Positions 27,794-40,700 of a stretch of DNA of 64,000 nucleotides are shown here, piece after piece; the first letter of the stretch is position 1, and the number at the start of each line of letters is the position of its first letter. The notes under the pieces were generated by a model. It did no database searches, was not told where the DNA came from, and saw only the letters and a program-made list of their open reading frames with translations. This DNA is from Seison nebaliae. Its lineage: Eukaryota > Rotifera > Pararotatoria > Seisonacea > Seisonidae. Location of the stretch: positions 26,629-90,628 of the forward strand of contig JALJEE010002379.1 of NCBI GenBank assembly GCA_023231475.1, read 5' to 3'. The translations under genes were made by a program, and so were the position numbers.

Positions 27794-29639
27794 ATTCCTC
27801 CTTCAATAATCGTCAACGATTCTTCCGTGTTTGTGCACTTCTTGTGCACTTGTGTCTTCGTCACTATTTGCTTGAAATTTCTGCGCGTATTCTGTGTGGA
27901 CATACGATACTCCTATTGTCTGAGGACGATCAGACTCTTGCAAGAATATTTGTCCGAGCACAACTGAATCAATAGAATCACAATCTGACTTCTTCTTCCA
28001 AATGGGCGTGACATCATTCCATCATGATTCAACTGACCTGACAAACATTCGAAGGAGAAACAATTCAAAATAATTACAGATTAATTTCATCGATTTTTTT
28101 GCGGAAAACCATCGAAGAAAGACGAAATAGGAAATAGAAAATTCTACAGGTAATTTCCTTCTCTCTTTTTTTTCTACAAATATGAATTTCTTCTAAAAAT
28201 AATATAATGGGGAACAACGACCCAACTTCCTTCAGTCTTGAGGAATGTGTGGAAGACGAATTCTTTTCATTAAAATAAACCTGATTCCTCAAACTAATTT
28301 CATTTTCTTCTACTTCATTCTTAATAACATCACAGCTAATTATCATCTATTCAAATGAAATTATCATGCATAATTCCATTTTTCATCTTCTCATCAATCA
28401 TATCAGTAATGAAGTACAATCTACCATTAATATTAATACGTAAATAATCCTCTTCATCTTTATCTTCCTCTTCCAACCGTTATTTCCTTCCTTCCTCACA
28501 TTCAACTTATTTCTCTTCAATAAACCAATTCCTCCTCATGCATAGCCACTTTCCATCTTTATCTGATGTGCGATAACGTCGAACAGATGCAAAAGATAAA
28601 CGATATATCATATGCGGATAACTGAAATTTGTACCATCAATTCGAATAACTGTTACATTTTCTTCCTCTCGAACAATGAGGGAGGGGGAGATATATAGTT
28701 AGATAAGTAGATGAGACGACTAGCAAGGACAAAAGAAAAGAAGAAAGGAATGATATAATGTTTGATCTAAAATTGTCAAATTATTTTCTTCTAAATCACC
28801 ATGCAAAACGATGGATTATAATATAAGCAGGCGAACACATTCCTTCCCATACACATCTCTACAAATATGTAAATGAACTTCATTCAATATTAATCAGCAA
28901 CTCCAACAATGACAATGAGACCAACGAACAACAACACCCCTACTGCACTTAAACGACATTGAGACGATAAAGAATGGAACTGGGCGATTCTTCTAATGGC
29001 ATTTTGGTATTAGCACCAGATGCAATTTCATCATCGCACAAAGATTAATATGGACTGGGGGAAACTTAAACAGTTTTAATAAAATTATTCTAATTTACAT
29101 CGAGTGGATTATGTTACGAGTTAATGCACATTCATTTTCTACTTAACATTCCTCTTCTTCTTCTTTGTTCGATACAATTTGGAGATTATGCACAAAACAT
29201 ATAAATTTATTGTATAACGTCCTATTAAAACAGTGGGAACGATTGGACTGGTAGTTAAACTAAATTTTCTTTCGATCTTCACATTTCTTCCAAATCAATA
29301 TTACATCCACTTAACGTCACATGAAGGAATGAATTGGAACGATTGAATGAAGAATAAATCGACAAATAATTTTCTTAATTTTTTTTTGATTTTCTCATAA
29401 AAATTGATGAAAGAAAATTGGAAATAGTTCCTCCATCTTCTGTTGGAGGAGAAATGTCATTAATCCAAATTATCATTAGTCTCTCATCCATTTCCACCCA
29501 TTCTTTCCTCATCGACATTTGAATGTGAAAGAACGATGGTGATTGAATTTCCTTTTTGTGTCGATTTCCTAAAATATTTTCTCAGGCCAAATTTGCATTT
29601 CAACTAATTAGATTTCTCTCATTATTCTTCATAGTTCCT

Positions 29640-29725
29640 TCATCATCATCATCATCATCATCATCATTATCATTATCATCCTCCTCATCCTCATCGTTGT
29701 CGTCGTAGTCGTCGTCGTCGTCGAC
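29640..29725. repeat. (TCA)n / (GTC)n microsatellite
   Basis: Tandem CAT/TCA triplets grade into CTC/CAT and then GTC/CGT triplets, a compound trinucleotide repeat about 86 bp long in non-coding DNA. Confidence 0.85.
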
Positions 29726-30783
29726 TGGAGAGTGAAGAAAATTGAAGTGGATTTTTCATTTGATAATTTTTCTATAGAAAACTAGTTCCAATGCAATACT
29801 CGTCTTCTTTTCAGAATGATTATTCATTTTCTAATTAATTCCTTATCGTCTGACGGTTGTTCGATCGCTTATTTAAAATTAAATAATTCTATTCAATTAA
29901 ATTTGCTCATCAATGTCAATTTGTGTTGCGAGAAGGAATTCCGAATGAAATTTCTATAACCTCCACACATCATTCTCTCCCAGTATATTAGAGGAGCATA
30001 CCAATTATTATTTATTCTTCTTTATCACATTTTTCCATATTCAATGGAATCATGAGAAGAATGTAAATGATAGTTGGAAGCGAGAAAATCTTTAATAAGT
30101 ATTTCTTTTAAGAAAACCAAGTAAGTTGAATGAAATGACTCGGTAATAAAAAAGAAATACGAGGACACTGAAACAGATCTTTAAAAGTTCGAAGGAAATG
30201 AAAACCATTTGAAAGAGGAGATCGATTAAAATTGACGAAAATTATGGGAAGACAAGTTATTTCTACAAATGTTAAAGGAGGAGGAACACCTCCGAACGAC
30301 TGTTATTTTTTTCTTCTCCTTCTCGACCATCTATCTATTTTCACCATCTTTTATTTATTTCCTTCTCGCACACAAAAATTTTATGTTTCGTTTGGCGAGC
30401 TATTCGGCTCCTGTCACTTGTTGGGCTGATCATCTACATTTTAATATTTGATTCTTTTTCATTTGTTTATGTTCATCTCTCTAGCGCCTTTTAGGAGAAG
30501 TTCGCGAAAGAAATGTCACCTCCAAAATCTCTTCTAAATATTTAAAAAAAAGGGAAAAGGTGCAGTCGTTCAAATACTTATAAAGCATAGTCATTATAAC
30601 AACAAGAACAACAGCGACAGCAATATAAATTGATCAGCATCGTCATCGACATGAAGAACATAATTATTATAATAGTTACTTGAAATAATTCTAAGGAAAT
30701 TGATGGGTGACTGGACAGAAGGAAATCGATCTTACTCATCATGAAACGATCAAATGTTAAAGGATAATAAAATAGTCTTGAAG

Positions 30784-30802
30784 ATATATATATATATATA
30801 TA
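30784..30802. repeat. (AT)n microsatellite
   Basis: About nine AT dinucleotides in a row. Confidence 0.85.
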
Positions 30803-31094
30803 CAGTATATCATTTTTATTTATTACCTGTGGATAGACGGAATGAGGAGAAAAGGAAATTTTAATTATTCAACACAATATCGACAATAACAATAATTTGA
30901 TAGTAAGAACATGAAATGAAAGTTTGAGTGAGAGTTCGTCTTGTGCACGACAAATGCATATTCAGGAGTAAAATGCAGATCCTTTCCCATTGGTGTGGGT
31001 GATAAATGAATAAATAATTCTGTGCAACAAACTCTTCCCGCACACATTCGTTCTACAGCGGTCTTTTTTCCCACACTATTTACATGTGCTGCGT

Positions 31095-31150
31095 ATCCCT
31101 ATGTATGTGTATATTTGTGTGTATGTATGTGTGTGTTTGTGTGTGTGAGT
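31095..31150. repeat. GT-rich imperfect microsatellite
   Basis: Interrupted TGTG/TGTA dinucleotides over about 55 bp. Confidence 0.7.
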
Positions 31151-32193
31151 GGAAGAGATGAGAAATAACTGAACTATAATACTACGACTATACTCGAAAT
31201 ACAGTTTGCTGATTTGGAATGGATGGGTAGAAGAATGGATGGATGGATATAAATAGATAGACGGAATTTCAAGGACATATGAAGTAAATTTGATAATTAT
31301 ATTACGTTGGGAACGGATATGACAAACTGGGAATTCGGTTAGCAGAGTTAGAGTGAAGGAACAATTTCCTATTAGGAATTGACAATAGAAGACAATGGAA
31401 TAAATTGAGAAATATTAACTACCGTTTTAACGAATAACATTATAATTAACAGTATCATCGTGCTTCCATTCTTCATATAAGTGTGGGAGAATTGTTTAAA
31501 TTTTAATCATCCTCATCATGACTGGCACCAATCATTCACAACATGATCTATTTCAATTAGTCTCCCAAACACCCTTCCAACACATGTAAATCAATCATTA
31601 GAAAGTCAATTTAAATTTAGAGCATGATTTGTTTCAATCAATTTACTTTTCTTTTCAATTTAACCTTTCAAATTTATAGTGACCACATACAACTAACCAA
31701 TCAACAAATTTAATAAACTTTCTAAATATCCGCAAATAAACATTTAATTCTAGCAGAATATGAATGAAATGGGAAAACAAATTCCATCAGCTGATATTTG
31801 AGCAGAATGAACAAAATTGTGTATGTAAACTTTTTCCCCATAATAACCTTCAAGTCTCCTCAATTATTACTTCCAAATTTCTCTTAAGGATCTATACTAA
31901 CAATATAATCGAACATATAACAATCATTATTATTATTTATTAATTAGAATTCCCGTTGGGATAAATGTGAAAAAATGGAAAAAAAAATATTGTCTTCCTC
32001 GGTGTCAATAAAGAGTCTCAATTGATCGAGGGAAGCACGTTCGATTTGTAGTGCGAAAGTGGAATCGTATGTGAAGATAAAATATTTAAAATCTGTAAGA
32101 GAAATGTTTCAAGATAACCCATAGTATCTGACAGTGTATGTGAAAACGGACTGGATTTGAAAAGGGTAGATTACGGAAGGATGGTTGACAAAT

Positions 32194-32592
32194 ATGTCGG
32201 AATTGTTAAATTTATCAACAAGTGAAAAAATACGACGGCACATAATAATGGGAAGTGGTAAGAAATTCACTGTGGCGAAAAGAATTGAACTGTTACATCT
32301 ATGAAAGCAGCAAATTATTCTCCTAATGAGTCAATTATAGGCCCGATCCATAGACAAGAAAAAACGATGGGAACATAGAAAAATGGTCTCCAGGGAATAC
32401 AGTGTTAGCACCAGACTTCTGAAAAGTGAAAGGCGGATCTTCAACGAAACGAATTTAGATTTGGGAGAGAAGGAGAAAAAAGCCTTGCAACCTTGAATTT
32501 GTTTCGGATACGACTGATCGCGGATGAAGAAAAAGATCGCATATCGATCAGCGAGCCTAAGAAGATAGTAGAAGAAGCAAGCTGAATGCTCG
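32194..32592 (+). pseudogene. Decayed coding-like stretch, unidentified
   Basis: From an ATG near 32194 the frame reads like protein (TSEKIRRHIIMGSGKKF) up to a stop. It then continues protein-like in shifted frames (DKKKRWEHRKMVSREYSV; later RIRLIADEEKDRISISEPK) before a TGA near 32580. No family is recognised. It could be an old transposase or host pseudogene, or short exons I failed to join. Confidence 0.3.
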
Positions 32593-32904
32593 AGAATGAG
32601 CGATTACGAGTTGAGAGTAACCATTATGAGTAATATTTAATTAACAATCTAATAATTATATTCACGTTTCTTATTAATCAATAAATTTATTAAATGTCTA
32701 TTAGACATTATTTTTTCGTATTATCAGTAAAATTTCGGATTAAAAAATTTTTTTCAAAATAATTACACATTTCCGTCAGCAGATTACCTGAAACCCCATG
32801 GAAAAAATAAAGCTGAAAATGAACTAAACTAAGCTTACAAGCTAGATTGTTAGTTATAAGTGTACGAAAAGAATATTTGAACTTATCATTCTCTAATTAT
32901 GTTG

Positions 32905-33205
32905 GATATGTGTAATTTCCTCCTTTAATTTAGCCTGATCTACAGTAGTGTCATTTGGAGGAAACCGATTATTAATATCTATAATACCAAACCATTTCGT
33001 GTTATTTGGAGACTTCTCAAATTGCTGATATTTCAAGGTCATTCACCATCTTTGTCCTCAATATTTCTTTTCCGAATTATTAAAAAACCGCCAAGATAAT
33101 ATTTATTTATCGACACATCGAAATGAGAAATATGATAAGAACATCGCTTTAAATATGACATTGGGAACGATGTATCATTTGTTCCTATTTAAATCTGATC
33201 AATTC
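32905..33205 (-). pseudogene. Coding-like minus-strand stretch beside the Tc1 element
   Basis: On the minus strand two protein-like segments follow each other: CSYHISHFDVSINKYYLGG (near 33140-33085) and FEKSPNNTKWFGIIDINNR (near 33035-32965), the second running to a TAG near 32905. They are in different frames and no intron of normal size joins them. With the open minus-strand stretch at 34753-34502, on the other side of the transposon, they may be parts of one broken gene. No family is recognised. Confidence 0.3.
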
Positions 33206-33211
33206 ATATTA

Positions 33212-33292
33212 CACTGTGTTTCATTAATTGTGGAACATAGGTAATCCCATGTATTACCAAGAAAAGCTTCAAAAAAAATTCATAAATTGTGA
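33212..33292 (+). repeat. Left terminal inverted repeat of the Tc1 element
   Basis: Begins CACTGTGTTTCATTAATTG and pairs with the reverse complement of 34415-34495 with few mismatches. Inner and outer copies of a TTCATNAATTGTG site are visible. Confidence 0.9.
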
Positions 33293-33385
33293 GACAAAAC
33301 TTTTTTTACTTGTTTTAACCTTATTTTTAGGGCTATATTAAGAATTTAAATTGGAAATTGCAAATAAAACACTCATAATTTGAAA

Positions 33386-34363
33386 ATGACTAAATCAGAA
33401 AAACTAAGTGAAGATTTACAGTCAGCCATTTTACAGGCCTATAAAGGCAATAAAACTATGAGGCAGGTTTCCAAAGAATTAGGTGTCTCTTTGGCGACAG
33501 TGAGATGAATTTGCAAGATCGGAGAGGTAACGCCCGATCGTAGAAAAGAAAATTTGGATCGCCCCTTGCTCATAAATCGACGAACGAAACTGAAAATCAA
33601 AAAATTCGTTTTCGGCAATCGCCGTTCCAACGTGAAAGCAGTTATGGACAGATTTAATTTAGAATATTCGAAAACGACCGTTTGGAGGACAATCCGTCGA
33701 ATTGAATTCGAGTCGAAAGAAATGAAGGAGAAGCCGCATCTGACAAAAATGCACAAAAAGAAAAGATACGATTTTGTGCGGCATCAGGTTGTCACCCCAC
33801 CTCGTTATTCTACAATAATTTTTACCGATGAGAAGAAGTTTTCTCTTAGTGTACCCGATTCGTGCCGAAGATATTGGCATCATTCTTCAGATGACAGTTC
33901 CATTAGGTACTGTTCCGGCGCTAAGAATTACAAGTCGGGCTTGATGATTTGGGGCGCTATTTCGGAAAGAGGTGTAATATCCTTAGTCCGAATAAATGGA
34001 ATTATGAACTCTATGAAATATAAAGAGATGTTGGAACGAGATTTCTTACCAGAAGTTAGAGCAAAAATGGGAAATGAATTCATTTTCCAGCAAGACGGTG
34101 CTGCAGTGCACACGTCAAGATACTCAATGGGAAAAATGAAGGATATGGGTTGGAAATTATTTGACCATCCTGCACGTTCACTAGATTTAAATCCCATTGA
34201 GAATGTTTGGGGGCTGTTAACCCAGAAAGATTTTGTGAATAACAAAGTTTTTGCAAATACTGAAGAATTATGGCGAAAAATTGAATATGAATGGTCGAAA
34301 TTAGATACATCATTATTTATTAATCTTTATAATTCTGTTCCGAAAAGATACTTAGCTTGGTGA
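33386..34363 (+). pseudogene. Tc1 transposase with one in-frame TGA
   Basis: The ATG at 33386 opens a 325-codon frame covering a whole Tc1 transposase, interrupted once by TGA at 33506-33508 (codon 41, in the N-terminal helix-turn-helix). The second HTH half and the WRTIRRIEF region follow. The catalytic triad is present: D in FTDEKKF, D in QQDGAAVHT and E in LNPIENVWG, with exactly 34 residues between the last two, so DD34E (Tc1 subfamily). It ends TGA at 34363. Host genes use TGA as stop, so the element is probably inactive. Apart from that codon the frame is intact. Confidence 0.88.
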
Positions 34364-34414
34364 TAGCTGATAATAAGAAAGGTGCTTGGATAGATTATTA
34401 AATAAACTTTTTTT

Positions 34415-34495
34415 TCACAATTTATGAAATTTTTTTGAAGCTTTTTTTGATAACATATGGGATTTCCTATGTTCCACAATTTATGAAACACAGTG
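34415..34495 (-). repeat. Right terminal inverted repeat of the Tc1 element
   Basis: Its reverse complement begins CACTGTGTTTCATAAATTG and matches the left end for about 81 bp. Confidence 0.9.
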
Positions 34496-37400
34496 AACCT
34501 CTTAAAAATTTATAATTTTGGAAGAACAATAATTGGAATACCTTAATGGAATTGCGAAGAGTTTTATGAAGAATTGAGAGTCTAAATCAATATCGGATAT
34601 GCTTATTTCAAATGTTGCACTAATATTTTTTTCTATATATGCATCCCATAAAATAGTATAAGTGGAAAGAGAATAATAACATGCAAAATTTTGGATTGAA
34701 AATATTTCCCATTTACAATCGAACGAAAATTTGAAGGAAAACTCAACACACATTTTTTAACAAAACAATTTTCTTCATTTTATAAATTAAATATATTTTC
34801 CGTTTTCTCGATTTTCTTCTTTTTTTAATATAATTTCCGATTTCCGATTTCCGATAAATGATTCATTTTCTCCAAAGTAAAAATAATAATAATCATATTA
34901 CGGAAATGTTCTTCTTTTATTCTAGTGGAGATTCTGGAAATAACTAACGGACTTATCATATTCTCATAAAAATTATTTATATGAACTGAGCCTACTATTG
35001 AAATAGTCGAAATAAAGGAAGGAGTTGGGAGATAATTGTTATAATTGAAAAAGTTCAAATTATCTTTAACCATCAATCAATTATGTTGACGGTTTTTATT
35101 CAGATGAAAATTTCCTGAATGATTCGATCGATTTATGATTATGGTGTTAGCGTTTTCTTCATTTGTTGTGTATTGATTATCAGGATTGATTATTGAAAAT
35201 AAACAAACATTTATTTTAATTTGGACAAGTTGTTAGTCAATCAGAAAAGTTCCTTTGAGTATAGTCCGACTAACTCCAGTTATTAGTTGACTGGCCTTCG
35301 ACACTTTCGCTAACTTTCCTTAACTGACAGTTTTGGAGAGATTAATGCATGTCATTAGTTAGAGTTTCCAGTGAAAGTCCATCAAATTTTTTTAGGATAT
35401 TATCATTTTATTTGTGAGATTTGTTGACTGTGGATCACCACAATTTCATCACAATGGTTGGCAAGGTTTGTTTGGTGTATAATAAAAATGAAGAATGGTC
35501 GAATTAGATGGTGAGTATGTGAAGTTTAATTAGTCATCATTCATCTGACCATCATCAGTTAAATACAAATTATACATATTTGATTTAATGAAAAATAATT
35601 TCGATAAGTTAAGTTGAATATTGTTGAATAATTGAGTTGTCCTCTGGTAAGACAAGGAGATGCTTGTCAAACAGGAAATGAATTGATAATGAAAACAAAT
35701 AAATGATTCTCTTTTGTCGATGACTCCATTGTTGTTGTTGTCGTCGATTTCAGTTATATTGGATGGTCGTTTCGACGAAGGAGAGAAGAAGCTTTCGATC
35801 GTTTTTTCTATCAGATAACATTTCTGATGTCACCTATTTCTATCAGTACATTTCGACTGATGAGGAAGAAAAAGAAATGTTGATGTTCTAATAATTCGAT
35901 TATGAATGGGAGTGAAGAAAGTGACTTGAAACAATTAATAGAAAGGAAATTTCAGATTGTCCCCATCATTATTTTCCAATTAGGCTGTGAAGGATATGAG
36001 GAAAGAATATGAGATAAATTACTCGGAAAAGTGATTAGAAGAGAATTTATTAATTAAGAGAATCAATTCGCTTATCAACTCCTAATTCAAAAGAAGTGAG
36101 AATAATTCGAACAAAATTCTCTCGTCCATCGACGAACGATTCGATATGTTATTATTCTTTTTTTCTTTTGAGATAAAATTCGAACGAATTGAAATACGTT
36201 TTGACCTCGAACCGATCTATTCAAATTAGAATGACTGAACATTATATCAATATTGTGTGAGAGATTCGAATCGTTATTATCAATCACATATCCATTTGCC
36301 AATACGTGTATGGACGGGAGCGAGGTGTTTATAGAAAGAAATTGTTTAATTTCTAACACCATTTCCTTCATTGTATTTCATGATTATTAGACAATATTAA
36401 CGATATATCAATCATTTTTTCATCTAATCAAATATTAATTGATCACGATCATGATAATCGCATTGATAAATGATGAGCAAACTATCAAATTTTTTTTCAC
36501 ATTTTTCTTAGAATTTCTCATTCATTATTTCTGCACTCACCATCAAAATTCTTTCTCTAAATGATAAATGTACAGGTAAACAAACAACGAATAATTCGTG
36601 TAGGTTCATCATTTCACGTCGTCGTCGATGTCGTCGTCGTCATCAGTTGGGGGTAAGCTTCATCTTTTTTCACCGCCACCGCCAATTGACTTATATTTGT
36701 GGGTGAGGGATGATTAGAAGAGAATTTTTAGTTTCGATTTCGACGAGAGATTTGTATAGAGAATTCTAATTATTTGAGATAAAGTGAAAGAGTTGAAAGT
36801 TATTTAGAGACATGCTAATCACTTCTTCATGTTAGAAGTGGAGATAAATATAAATAGAATGATATCATATATGGATGATGACGTTACCTTGTCGAGATTT
36901 CGTGAAGCAGATGTCAGATCTTGTCAAAAGGAATAAGTCAGTTGACTTCGTATCCCCAATAGCTATGCCATACATTTGTCGAGGTGTCGTATTCATAATT
37001 CGAGTTTGCAGAGATCACATATAATAGATTGATTGAGTGAGCTTAGGAGTATTGTGATTGTTAGTGAAATCAAGTGGATATAATCCTCAGCTACATAAGT
37101 CGATATCCATAAATCTACATAATATGATGTAGAGAAAATCGAGAAAATATTTAACGAACAAGTCAGATCTCTTTCTTTTGACATCGCATACTTCGATTCT
37201 TACACGATCTACATCGAACGTGGAGGATGGTGTTGACGCAACAATTATTGAATCATAATCTTATGGAGATAATTTAGTGCTAACGAACATATAATGACGA
37301 TGATTGTTGATTTGTTATATAAACAAATTCATCAGAAGGATCAGAACTATTTCTCCCAAAGACGACGACTCATTCAACTTTCAACAAAAACAAATTATTA

Positions 37401-37715
37401 GAACAAAAACATAACTTTCTCACTTATTTCCCTTATCCATTACTCCCCTCTATCCTTTATTATTCTCATCATCCATTCTTTCTCCTCATCATAATAATTT
37501 GTCTTCTTCTGCTCACCTTTCTCATTACGATATCATTTATTTTCTGATTAAGATTATCATTTCGATATCATCTTCCACCATAATTATTAAACAATTCTCC
37601 TTCTGCCGCCCGAACGAATAAGGAAAAAAATAAACGGTTGGGAAAGAAACATTCGGAAGACACAAACCAAAGGAAGCAGTTGAAAAAGAAGAAGTAAAAC
37701 ATACATTCTTCTTTA
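34496..37715. other. Intergenic region upstream of smoothelin
   Basis: AT-rich, 3.2 kb. Minus-strand open stretches at 34753-34502 (SDIDLDSQFFIKLFAIPLRY), 35076-34825 (VHINNFYENMISPLVISRI) and 36371-36087 look more protein-like than random DNA, but I cannot connect or identify them. A CGTCGTC triplet run lies at 36620-36642. The smoothelin promoter should be near the right edge. Confidence 0.3.
36087..36371 (-). CDS. Hypothetical protein, 94 residues
   Basis: ATG-started frame on the minus strand (MKEMVLEIKQFLSINTSLPS..) with balanced, exon-like codon use and a basic C-terminal half (LSQKKKRIITYRIVRRWTRE). No signal peptide, membrane helix or known domain. It may be one exon of a larger gene, or chance. 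Confidence 0.3.
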   Translation of the reverse strand: MKEMVLEIKQFLSINTSLPSIHVLANGYVIDNNDSNLSHNIDIMFSHSNLNRSVRGQNVFQFVRILSQKKKRIITYRIVRRWTREFCSNYSHFF

Positions 37716-40700
37716 ATGATGGATGATCATTATATGGATGAGGAGGAAGAACGTCTCAAACTTCTGGTTAGTGCTCATCTATCTATCTATTGCTGTTCAC
37801 AATCGTTTTATTATTAGTGTTATTAAAAGAAATTTATTATTCACTAGTCATATATTACGTAAGAAGAGTTTATTCATTTCCTACCTAAACTCTCATGAAC
37901 AATTCTATTATGATGTTCCAGAAAGAATTGAAATAAAAATGGAAACAGTCATAAATCGATGAAGAATTGAAGAGAATGTTTATAACATTCTTTTTTTCAT
38001 TAGGAGAAAAGAAAACTTTCATTTTCCATCTTGAATCTTCCATCTGATCTTATTCTCCAATTTCCACTTCCGTACAATCCATCATTACGACGATGAAACC
38101 TTTCTTTCTCAGAACGTTCTCTTTATATATGCCATCATCGAGATAATAAGGAAAAAGAAGAGAAATCCATCAAAACAGTCTCACAATCAATTTTCCTCTC
38201 GACTGACGATCCTATTCGTATTATTTCCTCTGTTTCCGTTAAAAATTATTCCCATTTCTTACTAATTTCTAATATTTCATCCTTGATTCTTCTTGAAGAC
38301 AAACACATCTCCAATTCATTCTCTCTTTTCCTTCCCTCTCATTTCTGCTTTCCATTTTCGCCTTTGAGCTAATTGGCAGTCGGAAGCAGAAAATGTGCTT
38401 AAGATTTTTTTTTCCTGTAGGTGACCGTTAAATACATTAAGAATGTGTAATCATTATGTTCCTTTTTTGTTGATTAGTGGATGTTGTTAGAGGAAGCGTT
38501 ATACTTCTCCCTCACAAATTTGTTATTCTTTCCATTCACCGATCTTGAGATGTATTTTTAGGAAAAAATTTTAAAAAAATTTAAAGATTTGAAGATTTTC
38601 TTTGAAATAATTTCCTATATCTCTATCTATATAGCAAAGATAATAACTTCATTTCTTTCAGCTGAAAAGCACCAAGGACTTCACCAAACGAAAAGAGATC
38701 AGACAACAACTTCGTGAATTGAGAAATAATGCCATTGGTTAGGATGATTGAATTAAGTTATTCTCTTACATGTGCTCCATTTAATCTTATTGTATAATTG
38801 TTGAGAGGCGAAGTGAACGCCCTCAAACCATCAACCTTCTCTCTTCTCTATCTCGAATTATTTTCCGTTTAAGCATTGATCAGAGGTCAAACTATCGACT
38901 ATTCTACAACGCAACAAAATAAATCTTCCAAGTTTTCCACATTTATATTCCTCACAAACATATTAACTTTTTCTCCTTCTTCTTCTTCTTACCAGATTAA
39001 CATCTCTAAAAGATCCACTTCGAACAAGTTAATTGATTTTTTTCTCCCCCTTCTCCATCTCCTCCTCCTCCTCTTTCCATTATTCAATTGATTGATTCTA
39101 AAAAAATGTTGATTGATTGTTTTTTTAAATATTTTCAATTTTGCTAATTATGTTTGAATTGTTTTAATTTGGAAATCTGCTTGACCCGAACAGATGGAGA
39201 GACTTCGAATTATTCTGGTAGGAATTCTGAAAAGAAAGAAAGTAATGGAATTGCCTTTCCACTCACTCGACCTGTACTTCGGAAGACTGTCACAAATGAA
39301 CATCGACAAGAGAAATCGAATAGTAATCTTCCGTTTTCTGGAAACGATTTATTGTCGCAACGTACCAAATTGAGGAAGACTCAAAGTTTGTTGATTACTC
39401 CAAAAAATATCAAAGATGTAGAAACACATCGATTCGATGCGGAGGAGTGGAAGAAATTTGCAGCGCAAAGTTTACATGAAGACGCACTTCCATCAAATGG
39501 AATTGAAGATGGAAAGTGTGTGCATAATGAAAATTCTTCGACTAAATTGGAGAACATTGAAGAGATTGATGATAATGAATATGAGATGAAATCAGGAAAT
39601 GTATCAGAGAAATCTCATGAACCTGATGATTTGAAAGAAGATGAAGCACAATTTTTAATTGATCAAATAATGAATAATTCAAATGATCTTATTCAGGCAG
39701 AATCGATTAATGAGAATATAAATGCATCGTCGACAGATAACAATGAGAAATTGATAAATGATAAGAATAACATATATGAGCACATTAATAATGGAATGAA
39801 AGATGAAGATCATTCTTTCATCGATCGGAATAATATTGATTTCAAAAATGATATTGACAAATTGTTAGGTGACGACTTCCCATTGAATGAGAGTGAATTA
39901 ATGGATGAAGATGAAGACGATGAAATTTATGAAAAAATTGATGTACAACCATTATATGAAGATTCGAATGAAATTCAATTATCATCAAACGATAAAAATG
40001 AGGATATTGAAAAAATCGAAGTGTTTGAAAAAGTAAATTATTTGGACCCGATTCCAATTGACGATACATCAAATGATGATAATAACATCATTCAAATAGA
40101 GAATATTTCTACTCCAACAAATATTATCAAAGAAGATCCGGAAGATAAAAATAATTATTTCGTCACAAACAATTCCTCATCGAACGAACCATCATTATTA
40201 GTAATGGACGAAGTGGATAATTATGAGAAGAAGTTGAATGAAGAAATAGATATTGAAATAAAAAATGAAAATAAAGATTTCGATTTTGGAAAAATGGATT
40301 TTCGTAAAGAATCGGAGGATAACGAAGATTTCGATGAATATGTTGATGAAAAAATAGAATTAAATGGAAATTATGAGAAAACAAAATCGAATGAACATTT
40401 GGATGATGGAAATGAAGTTGAAAAGACATTCAATGAAATTTCAGATGGAATTGTCGATGATATTTATGAGAAATCGTTTGATAATTTTGAAAATGAAACG
40501 AAATTATCAGACAAATCGAGAAACTCTCCAATATACGATGAAGTGTTAGAAGAGAAAGATAATAAATCGTCAAATTTAATTCCTGCGAAATTGAAGGATG
40601 AAAATTGTGAAATGAAACGGAATCGTACAAATATCGATGAGATTGAAGTGAGAAAGAAGGAAGATAATGAAGAAAGAGATATTAAAATAAAAGTTGTTAC

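Larger units (their letters stand above)
27794..33211. other. Gene-poor region, 5.4 kb
   Basis: No ORF here has convincing coding character until the debris near 32.2 kb. It contains several microsatellites (listed separately) and long AT-rich stretches. The first few hundred bases are upstream of TRMT9B and should include its promoter. Confidence 0.4.
33212..34495 (+). mobile_element. Tc1-type DNA transposon, nearly complete
   Basis: A 1284-bp element bounded by inverted repeats of about 81 bp (33212-33292 and 34415-34495), both starting CACTGTGTTTCAT from the outside. The left flank is the expected TA; the right flank is AA, so the target duplication is imperfect. Each inverted repeat holds two copies of a site close to TTCATAAATTGTG, one near the tip and one about 55 bp inside, an IR/DR arrangement as in Sleeping Beauty-like Tc1 elements. 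The inside is one transposase frame. The ends differ at only a few positions, suggesting fairly recent insertion. Confidence 0.92.

Noticed and set aside
30232-31074. Several overlapping 60-70 residue frames
   Set aside because: Overlapping frames on both strands with low-complexity products and no exon-like splice signals; expected by chance.
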